This document shows, piece by piece, positions 55,401-61,224 of a stretch of DNA of 64,000 bases. The notes below the pieces were generated by a model that was given only the letters and a program-made list of their open reading frames with translations, made no database searches and was not told the origin of the DNA. The stretch's first letter is position 1. Each line of letters begins with the position of its first letter. Source of the stretch: Neorhizobium galegae bv. officinalis (GTDB lineage: Bacteria; Pseudomonadota; Alphaproteobacteria; Rhizobiales; Rhizobiaceae); the NCBI GenBank assembly GCA_000985875.1, contig CCRI01000010.1:62001-126000 (forward strand), read 5' to 3'. Position numbers and translations under genes: made by a program.

Positions 55401-57955
55401 TCGCCGCATCCCGCGTGGTTCTGCATGCCCGAAACGGCAAGATCAGCGACCAGCTCAACCGCACGGCAACGATCTTCGCGCCGCCGAAGGACCAGCAGAT
55501 CGAGGTCGATCGTCGTCCGCTGCTGAACGGCGAGATATTCCAGCCCCCGGCTCCGATCGAGGCACCGGCGGATCTCGAGTTCTGGAACGGTTTCGGCGGT
55601 TTCACCAAGGACGGCAGCGAATATGTGGTGCGCTTGCACGGTGGCCAGTCGACGCCGCAGCCGTGGATCAACATCATATCCAACGACAAGTTCGGCTTCC
55701 ACATTTCGGCGGAAGGGTCAGGCTTCACCTGGGCCAAGAATTCCCGCGACTACCAGCTGACGACCTGGACCAACGACATGGTCATCAACCGTCCCGGCGA
55801 GGCATTCTACATCGCCGACCGGGATAACGGCGCCGTCATGACGCCGTTCGCGGTTCTGTCGCGCAAGCCGGAGGTCAAGTTCGAAGCCCGGCACGGCCTT
55901 GGCTATTCGGTCTTTTCGAGCGAGGAAGAAGGCCTGAAGATCAGGCTGACCCAGACGGTCGACCGGACGCGGGCGGTAAAGCTCTCATCCATCCTTCTCC
56001 ACAACGGCGGTTCGGAAACCCGCAGGCTGCGCGTCTACGGTTATGTGGAATGGCTGCTCGGCGCCAATCCGGCTCGCTCCATCCCGTTCATTCTTTCCAG
56101 CCGCGACGAGGAAACGGGGACGCTTTTCGCCACCAATTCCTACAGCATCGACTACCGCCGCTTTGCCTTCATGGGCATGAAGGAGACGCCGGTCGGCTTC
56201 ACGGCGAGCCGCCGCGAATTCATCGGTCGTTTCGGTTCGGTCCAGATGCCGGCGGCTGTGATGTCCGCTTCGGCGCTCAGCAACGCTCTCGATCTCGACG
56301 GCGATCCCTGCGCGGCACTCGCCTACGACATCGAGCTTGCGCCGGGCGAAGAGCGGACGGTCACCTTCTATCTCGGCGATGCCGATACGAAGGAAGAGGC
56401 GCAGGCGCTGGCGGCCCAGCTGCGCGGCGAGGAGTTCGCTCCGATCCTCGAGGCGAACCGCGACTTCTGGACCGGCTTTACCGGCCGCCTGAAGATCTCG
56501 ACGCCTGACAAGTCGCTCGACAACATGGTCAACCACTGGCTGCCCTACCAGGCGCTCGGCTGCCGCATCATGGCCCGGACCGCCTTCTACCAGGCATCCG
56601 GCGCCTTCGGCTTCCGCGACCAGCTGCAGGATACCCTGGCCTTCCTGGTGCACGAGCCGTCGCTCGCGCGCCGCCAGATTGTCAACGCGGCTTCCCGGCA
56701 GTTCAAGGAAGGCGATGTGCTGCATTGGTGGCTGCCCGGCTCCGGTGCCGGCGTGCGGACGATGATCTCCGACGACGTCGTCTGGCTTGCCTACGGTATC
56801 CACCAGTATGTCTCGGTAACCGGCGACGCATCGCTGCTCGACGAGGAACTGGCGTTCATCGACGGTCCGGTGCTCGAAAAGAACAAGCACGACTCCTTCA
56901 TCCAGCCGACGGTCTCGACCGAGACCGCCACCATCTACGAGCATGCGGCAAGGGCACTGGACCTGGCGATCACCCGCACCGGCGACAAGGGCCTGCCGCT
57001 CATCCTCGGCGGCGACTGGAACGACGGCATGAACCGCGTCGGCATCGGTGGCCGCGGCATGAGCGTCTGGCTCGGCTGGTTCCTGGCCGCGGCACTGCGC
57101 AACTTCCTGCCCTATGCGGAGGCCCGCAAGGACAAGAAGCGCATCCAGCGCTGGACGGATCATATCGAGACGCTCAAGCAGGCGCTCGAAAAGGCCGGCT
57201 GGGACGGTACCTACTATCGCCGTGGCTATTTCGACGACGGCTCACCGCTCGGCTCGAGCACCAGCGACGAATGCCGCATCGACTCGCTTGCCCAGTCCTG
57301 GAGCGTGCTCTCGGGCGAAGGCGATCCGGAACGTGCCGCCCAGGCCATGGATGCGGTGCTCGAAAAGCTGGTCGACAGCCAAGCTGGCATCATCCGCCTC
57401 TTCACCCCGCCGTTCCAGGATACCCGCAAGGACCCGGGCTATATCAAGGCCTATCCGCCGGGGATTCGTGAAAACGGCGGCCAGTATACCCATGCGGCGA
57501 TCTGGGTCGTCCTGGCGCTGACAGCGCTGAAGCGGGGCGACGATGCCTGGAAGTGCTTCCAGATGCTGAACCCGATCAACCATGCGCTGGACCGCGACTC
57601 GGCCGAGACCTATCGCGTCGAACCCTACGTCGTCGCGGCAGATGTCTACGGTCACGGTTCCCATACGGGGCGCGGCGGCTGGACCTGGTATACGGGTTCT
57701 GCTGGCTGGCTCTACCGTGCGGCGACCGAGGGCATCCTCGGTATCCGCCGCCAGGGCGAGCGGCTGTTCGTCAATCCGGCCCTGCCGAGCGACTGGGATG
57801 GCTTCACCGCCGAACTGACCATCGACGACACGGTGCACAAGATCGCCGTTGAAGGCGGTAAGGTCACCATCGACGGTCAGGCGGTCAATGAAACGGAAGG
57901 TTTCCTCCTCGGCGAAGCCGCTGCCAAGCGTCTGCCGGAACCGGCCAGTAGCTGA
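49451..57955 (+). CDS. ndvB: Cyclic beta-1,2-glucan synthase
   Basis: A 2834-residue inner-membrane giant, the usual size for NdvB/ChvB. A cytoplasmic N-terminal region (about 1-400) is followed by hydrophobic helices (about 405-460). The glycosyltransferase region (GT84) has DADTR at 624 and QHRW at about 769, and further helices lie at about 815-860 and 930-985. The large C-terminal part (about 1560-2830) is of the glycoside-phosphorylase GH94 type, with GGDWNDGMNRVG at about 2517-2528, and controls ring size. UDP-glucose is polymerised onto the enzyme and released as cyclic glucan for osmotic adaptation and plant interaction. chvB is an equivalent name. A strong terminator follows. Confidence 0.97.
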   Translation: MSFHTPPSASSRETEAKQIDHNDSIRSTYFNIDALRECGEKLGKEGTPSLPGLMEFEFFKRHHENEKEILRVYRATATDVDAGASITPAAEWLLDNYYIAEEAIQEVRRDFPKKFFRQLPTMKVGGQELPRVLVLAWLYVAHTHSSVSREALAAMVQGFQVKEPLEIGELWALPSFIRFVLIENLRRIATRVDRSRNMRRRANETADEIIRLNNEEASADVLKGIENLTNDNTFTAQFLYRLRNASQTSGFAVAWLEQRLEQAGTDVEEVMLAEQNRLSSGNVTMGNIIKSLREIDDTEWSVWFEDVSQIDKIFRERTDYQALDFGSRNAYRNRIEQIARRSRKSEAEVAEAAIQLAEKAAAEENADPRETNVGAFVVGRRRRELEAAVGYNLLFVQRVVRLVRRLNWFAIAGPVILITVLAMAIAGWFLVQADIPLPVVFFFLLMFALPASEGATGLFNTLVTYVVRPARLVGYEFKEGVPEAARTLVAVPCLITDRDTVDELVRNLEVHYLANPHGEIYFSLLSDWRDSKFEETDTDLEILDYAKREIAALNAKYGEDGKTRFYLLHRRRLFNPNEGAWMGWERKRGKLHELNMLLRGDRDTSYLPGANIVPSNVQYVMTLDADTRLMRDAVTKLVGKMHHPINQPVLDPKTNRVVHGYGLMQPRVTPSLTTGKEASVFQRVFSVGRGLDPYVFTVSDVYQDLTGEGSFTGKGLYHVDAFEASLKGRIDENSVLSHDLLEGSFARCALITDVELVEDFPVRYEVEVSRQHRWARGDWQLLPYILDPKRGVTALGRWKMVDNLRRSLTPIAWFFASVLGWYFMDPLGALIWQILLIFSLFVAPTLSLVTGLLPGSTDIVPGAHFYSVWSDMRSANAQVALRVVFIADSACIMTDAIARSLYRLFFSRKLMLEWRTAASIQSSAQGSPQDYYKTMWHAPAIAVLSIILSAMPGDNAFLVGIPFAVLWIFSPLVAWYVSQSAETEDRLFVPEPVSVELRKIARRTWRYFETFVTAEQNYLPPDNFQEKPNPVIAKRTSPTNIGVYLLSTISARHFGWISFTDTVERIEQTISAVERADKFRGHMYNWYHTDTLQPLMPRYVSSVDSGNFAGHLIAISSALRIWAEAPSAHLQGNLDGIGDVSGILAETLKALPDDRKTVRPLRRRLEERIVGFGNALAAVKREHEFASIRIINLAVLARDIQKLAVNLDQEVRSAQSDEVTRWTASLVAACEAHIADSVFDNANIESLRERLGVLRDRTRRLAFAMDFSFLFRKERRLLSIGYRVETNEIDEACYDLLASEARLTSLFGIAKGDLPTEHWYKLGRQVVPIGARGALVSWSGSMFEYLMPPLVMQERQGGILNQTNNLIVKEQMNHGRRLGTPWGISEAAFNALDHQMYYQYSNFGVPTLGLKRGLGQNAVIAPYASILASQYDPIAASENLTELRSLGALGVFGFYDAVDFTPTRVPEGKRYAVVFNYYAHHHGMSIAAIANVVMNGLLRELFHSDPTIEAAELLLQEKAPRDIPVMSAKHEETPGKGQGELLRSEIRTITNPATKDRELVLLSNGHYSVMLTATGSGYSRWNGLSVARWKPDPTEDRWGQFLFLRDTTTGEWWSATAEPRRIEGEKTRAIFSDERAEFHKTIGDLTSTVECIVASEHDAEGRRLTLLNMGTEDRFIEVTSYMEPVLTTEDDDNAHPVFQRMFVRTEIGRRGDVIRAWRNKRAPNEPDMVIAHLAADNAGSARPTEFETDRRKFLGRGRTLSEAAAFDPGATLSGTDGFTLDPILSLRRVVRVPAGKKVSVIFWTIAAPRREELDQAIERYRHPDAFQTELTQAWTRTQVQMRHLGVSSQDAAAFQHLARYLIYPDMQLRADQATIHAGMQQQSSLWPSSVSGDFPIFTLRINDDNDMPVAKEAMSAQEYLRSRGVVTDLVIFNERAASYAQEMQQALEHLSESARRLSQQEGQRQHVFSLRRDIMDDEGSEGLIAASRVVLHARNGKISDQLNRTATIFAPPKDQQIEVDRRPLLNGEIFQPPAPIEAPADLEFWNGFGGFTKDGSEYVVRLHGGQSTPQPWINIISNDKFGFHISAEGSGFTWAKNSRDYQLTTWTNDMVINRPGEAFYIADRDNGAVMTPFAVLSRKPEVKFEARHGLGYSVFSSEEEGLKIRLTQTVDRTRAVKLSSILLHNGGSETRRLRVYGYVEWLLGANPARSIPFILSSRDEETGTLFATNSYSIDYRRFAFMGMKETPVGFTASRREFIGRFGSVQMPAAVMSASALSNALDLDGDPCAALAYDIELAPGEERTVTFYLGDADTKEEAQALAAQLRGEEFAPILEANRDFWTGFTGRLKISTPDKSLDNMVNHWLPYQALGCRIMARTAFYQASGAFGFRDQLQDTLAFLVHEPSLARRQIVNAASRQFKEGDVLHWWLPGSGAGVRTMISDDVVWLAYGIHQYVSVTGDASLLDEELAFIDGPVLEKNKHDSFIQPTVSTETATIYEHAARALDLAITRTGDKGLPLILGGDWNDGMNRVGIGGRGMSVWLGWFLAAALRNFLPYAEARKDKKRIQRWTDHIETLKQALEKAGWDGTYYRRGYFDDGSPLGSSTSDECRIDSLAQSWSVLSGEGDPERAAQAMDAVLEKLVDSQAGIIRLFTPPFQDTRKDPGYIKAYPPGIRENGGQYTHAAIWVVLALTALKRGDDAWKCFQMLNPINHALDRDSAETYRVEPYVVAADVYGHGSHTGRGGWTWYTGSAGWLYRAATEGILGIRRQGERLFVNPALPSDWDGFTAELTIDDTVHKIAVEGGKVTIDGQAVNETEGFLLGEAAAKRLPEPASS

Positions 57956-58280
57956 GCCGTCGGTCGACCCGGGAAACTGAAACCGACAAAAGAAAACCCG
58001 CCGCCATGCGAATGGCGGCGGGTTTTTCATTGAGAGCTGGCTCAAACGGAGTCGAATGGTCGTCCGGCCGGCGCGTGTCGTAGCCCGGTCCTACGGCCAA
58101 GCCGGCCGGACGATCAAGCGGCCCGTTTCAGCCAACCCGAAGGGCCGGGCATCTTTCCCCCAGGATCAAAGGCGATCGGCTCGGACGTACCGTCAGGTAT
58201 GCCCGTCGCCAATCGCCTTTGCCCCGACGAAAACCTGCTCGGCAGAATGCTTCAATCCAACAAGGAAACGCTCTAAGCGA
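57956..58280. other. Convergent intergenic region, ndvB / ndvA
   Basis: This 325-base gap lies between the facing stops of ndvB and ndvA. Besides the ndvB terminator it holds two perfect inverted repeats: a 13-bp pair at 58060-58072 and 58101-58113, and a 9-bp pair, AAAGGCGAT at 58168-58176 and ATCGCCTTT at 58212-58220. No gene is supported. The repeats could be a terminator region for the minus-strand ndvA transcript or a structured RNA. Confidence 0.6.
57993..58027 (+). terminator. Rho-independent terminator of ndvB
   Basis: A perfect 15-bp stem (57993-58007 with 58012-58026, loop GCGA) ending in TTTTT, 37 bases after the ndvB stop. The A-run on the 5' side would also let it act on the opposing ndvA transcript. 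Confidence 0.92.
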
Positions 58281-60062
58281 TCAGGTGGGCTGTGCCACCG
58301 ACACGACAGGGTCCGCCGCCTCGTCGTCGTCCGTCAGGATGCCGCTTGCCTTCAGCAGCGAGGCGAAGCGTCCGCCGCTCGCGCTGAGTTCGTCGTAACT
58401 GCCCATTTCGGCGACGCGTCCGTTCTCGAGGAAGATCACCTTGTTCGCATCGCGGACGGTGGAAAGCCGGTGGGCGATGATGAAGGTGGTGCGGTTTTCA
58501 CGGAGGCGGTCTATCGCGGTCTTGACGCGAGCCTCGGTCTCGACGTCCAGCGCACTGGTAGCCTCGTCGAGCACGAGGATCGGCGCGTTCTTGAGGATGG
58601 CGCGGGCAATGGCGATGCGCTGGCGCTCGCCACCGGACAGCCGGTTGCCGCGCTCGCCGACCGGAGTCTCGTAGCCGTTCAACCGTGTTTCGATGAACTC
58701 GGCAGCGGCGGCGGCTTCCGCTGCCATCGCGATGTCTGCCTCGCTTGCGCCCTCGCGGCCGAGGCGGATGTTCTCGCTGATCGACCGGTTCAGGAGGCCT
58801 GCATCCTGGAAGACGGTGGCGATGGAATGGCGCAGCGATTTCCGCGTCACCTTGCCGATGTCGATGCCATCGATCAGGATCTTGCCTTCCTGGGGGTCGT
58901 AGACACGCTGCAGGAGGTTGATGAGCGTGGTCTTGCCGGCGCCGGTCGGGCCGACGATCGCCACGGTCTCTCCGGCTTTCGCCGTGAAGGAGACGTTGTG
59001 GACGCCCTGGCTCGTGCTCGCAAAGCCAAAGGAGACATCGCGGAATTCCACATCGCCGCGAACCTCGCCGAGGTCGGCGGCATCCGCCGGCTCGGCGCGC
59101 TCTTCGACGGAATCCTCGAGGAGGAAGAAATCCTCGAGCTTGGCGCGCGCTTCGAAGATCTGGGTCGCGAACTGGCGCAGGAGGTCCAGGCGACCGATCA
59201 GCAGGTTGGCGAAGCCGATGAAGGCCACGACATCGCCGACCCGGATTTCACCGCGCTGAACCAGAAGCGTGCCGATGACCAGGATGACGCCCATGGACAC
59301 CGTCGAGGCGGTGCGGTTGAGCGCACCGGCCAGAGCCCACCAGTCGAGCACCGGATACTGGGCGGCCAGCAGGTCCTTGGTATAGTCCTTGAGCGCCTTG
59401 GTCTCGGCCTCGATGCGATTGTAGCTGTGCAGCACCGATACGTTGCTGATCGCGTCGCTCACATGCGAAAAGACCGTGTGGTAATGGTTTTCGACCGACG
59501 CCTGCCCCTCCTTGGTGCGGTTCATCACCGTCACCCCGATGATCCAGTAGAGGATGCTCAGCACCAGAAGGACGAGGCTCAGGCGCCAATCCATCGAGAT
59601 CGCCGTGGGGACCAGCAGGACGAGCGCCACGGCGGTGGCGAGGTGAGTACGCATGAATTCGAGCCACAGGCCGAACAGGCTCTCTGCCGCACGCAGCAGG
59701 GTGTGCAGCGCATGGGATGTGCCGCGGGTGTGGTGCCAGGCAAGCGGCATGGAGATGATTCGTCCGAAAGCCTCTGTCAGCAGCGATGCGCGTCGGCCAT
59801 GGGCGAGCCTGTCCGCCTCACGGGCGACAAGCACATAGGCAACGGTATTGAAGACACCGAAGCCGGCCCATAACATCAGTACCGGCGTGACGGTACTGCC
59901 GGACGAAATGGCATCGATGATCCGGCCGAAAAGGATCGGTTCGGCAATGGTGATGACGGCAAGCACGATATTGGCGATGACGACGGCGCCGACGCGCCAT
60001 TTGTTCTTCGCCAGATATTGGAGCGCTCGTGCGTAAACCTGGAACAGCGTCAACTGGCGCAA
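58281..60062 (-). CDS. ndvA: Cyclic beta-1,2-glucan export ATP-binding/permease protein
   Basis: A 593-residue half-size ABC exporter. Residues about 20-310 are the six-helix membrane domain; the ATPase domain follows with Walker A VGPTGAGKTTLINLL, the Q-loop, signature LSGGERQRIAIARAIL, Walker B ILVLDEATSALD and the H-loop FIIAHRLSTV. Its start region MRQLTLFQVYARALQYLA and the convergent arrangement with ndvB identify NdvA/ChvA. As a homodimer it moves cyclic glucan made by NdvB to the periplasm; mutants of rhizobia and Agrobacterium are impaired in nodule invasion or attachment. It is about 300 bases from the divergent LuxR gene. Confidence 0.96.
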   Translation of the reverse strand: MRQLTLFQVYARALQYLAKNKWRVGAVVIANIVLAVITIAEPILFGRIIDAISSGSTVTPVLMLWAGFGVFNTVAYVLVAREADRLAHGRRASLLTEAFGRIISMPLAWHHTRGTSHALHTLLRAAESLFGLWLEFMRTHLATAVALVLLVPTAISMDWRLSLVLLVLSILYWIIGVTVMNRTKEGQASVENHYHTVFSHVSDAISNVSVLHSYNRIEAETKALKDYTKDLLAAQYPVLDWWALAGALNRTASTVSMGVILVIGTLLVQRGEIRVGDVVAFIGFANLLIGRLDLLRQFATQIFEARAKLEDFFLLEDSVEERAEPADAADLGEVRGDVEFRDVSFGFASTSQGVHNVSFTAKAGETVAIVGPTGAGKTTLINLLQRVYDPQEGKILIDGIDIGKVTRKSLRHSIATVFQDAGLLNRSISENIRLGREGASEADIAMAAEAAAAAEFIETRLNGYETPVGERGNRLSGGERQRIAIARAILKNAPILVLDEATSALDVETEARVKTAIDRLRENRTTFIIAHRLSTVRDANKVIFLENGRVAEMGSYDELSASGGRFASLLKASGILTDDDEAADPVVSVAQPT

Positions 60063-60364
60063 CCTCTTTCAAGTGGAGCCGCCATCGGGGCGGCACCGGT
60101 AATCTAGTGATCGGAAACGGCAATTCCGCGACGGAAGCCGGAGATAATACTCTTCTGCCAGAAATGTTTCATGGAGGGCAAGGCTTCCCGCATTCAGTGT
60201 CTTGAACCAACCGACGGCTTATTGCACAAAGCCGTCAAGGGCTAGATTTCGCGGTATACCTTCAAAGAATGATAACTATGCTAATCGATTGTGCATAAGG
60301 GAAGTTACTGAAATTTAAGATAAAGACAAGAATCGCCCGGAGAGAACGCGGCGGGGAGCAAGCC
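60063..60364. other. Divergent intergenic region, ndvA / luxR-type gene
   Basis: This 302-base, comparatively AT-rich gap carries the promoters of ndvA (leftward) and the LuxR-type gene (rightward). It contains the hairpin listed at 60213-60236 and two inversely oriented GCACAA/TTGTGC elements (60224-60229 and 60289-60294). No coding frame is supported. Confidence 0.55.
60213..60236. promoter_or_regulatory. Hairpin / palindrome in the ndvA-luxR gap
   Basis: Perfect 8-bp arms GACGGCTT (60213-60220) and AAGCCGTC (60229-60236) around an 8-base centre. It may be a regulator site or a hairpin in the ndvA leader. Confidence 0.45.
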
Positions 60365-61105
60365 TTGAACATTCAGCTGGTCGTGCAACTCTTGGTACTC
60401 GTGGGGGAAATCAAGACCGAAGTGGAGCTGACGGCCCGGCTCGAATCTGTGCTGAAGGCCTATGGATTCGAATATTATGGACTGGTCATCCGGCCGCGCT
60501 CCCTTCAGAATCCGGACGGTCTTGTCCTGGCCGGCCGGTGGCCGGAAGGCTGGCAGGAAATCTACGAAGCCCGCAAATATGCCCTGGTCGATCCGACCGT
60601 CCGGATGCTCAGCATCGCGCAAAGACCCTTCCGCTGGCGGGATGCTGTCCTCAGGCTGCGGAACGATCCGCATCGGCAGCGCATGCAGCGGATGATGCAG
60701 GAGGGGACACGTCACGGCCTTCAGGACGGCTACGTGTTTCCGGTCCATGGCCGCAACGGCCTGCTCGGCAACATGACGCTCGGTGGCCGCCCGGTGGATC
60801 TCTCGCCCGCTGAAATGGCGCTGTTCGATGCCGCCGCCAAGAAGGCGTTCTGGCGCTTTCTGGACCTGCGCGGACAGGCGGAAGAGCTGGAGGCCGTCGC
60901 AAAGGTGGACACCCAGCTTACCCGCCGCGAGATGGAAGTCATCGTGCTGCTCGCCGACGGCCTGACCTCCAACGAGGTCGCGAAGTCGCTCGATATTTCG
61001 AGCCATACGGTCGACTGGTACATCAACGGGCTTCAGGAGAAGCTGCGCGCCAAGAACCGCCAGCATGTGGTCGCTTCGGCATTTCGCCTCGGCCTCATCG
61101 CCTGA
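60365..61105 (+). CDS. LuxR-type quorum-sensing regulator (solo)
   Basis: A 246-residue transcription factor with an autoinducer-binding domain (about 15-170) and a C-terminal LuxR HTH (about 182-240: TRREMEVIVLLADGLTSNEV then SLDISSHTVDWYINGLQEKL). Using TraR spacing, all six acyl-homoserine-lactone pocket positions are conserved: W63, Y67, D76, P77, W91 and G118. It should therefore still bind an AHL-like signal. No luxI-type synthase is in the window, so it is a solo. The frame opens with TTG 60365 after GCGGGGAGC; there is no ATG nearby. It is divergent from ndvA and precedes pyc. Targets unknown. Confidence 0.88.
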   Translation: MNIQLVVQLLVLVGEIKTEVELTARLESVLKAYGFEYYGLVIRPRSLQNPDGLVLAGRWPEGWQEIYEARKYALVDPTVRMLSIAQRPFRWRDAVLRLRNDPHRQRMQRMMQEGTRHGLQDGYVFPVHGRNGLLGNMTLGGRPVDLSPAEMALFDAAAKKAFWRFLDLRGQAEELEAVAKVDTQLTRREMEVIVLLADGLTSNEVAKSLDISSHTVDWYINGLQEKLRAKNRQHVVASAFRLGLIA

Positions 61106-61224
61106 GCGATTGGTCTTCTTGCGACACTTCCGGTCTCCCCAAGAAATTGCGCTTGCCTGATTAAGGCAATACTGATTTCTTTGCAGTGCAGCATTACTTT
61201 CGATGGCGCCTGAGGAGATCCGTC

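Noticed and set aside
49472..55702. A 2076-codon open frame on the minus strand, opposite ndvB
   Set aside because: It is antisense to a certain gene. In GC-rich DNA with strong third-position bias the opposite strand often stays open. The product is Arg/Asp/His-rich with no recognisable domain and no ribosome site.
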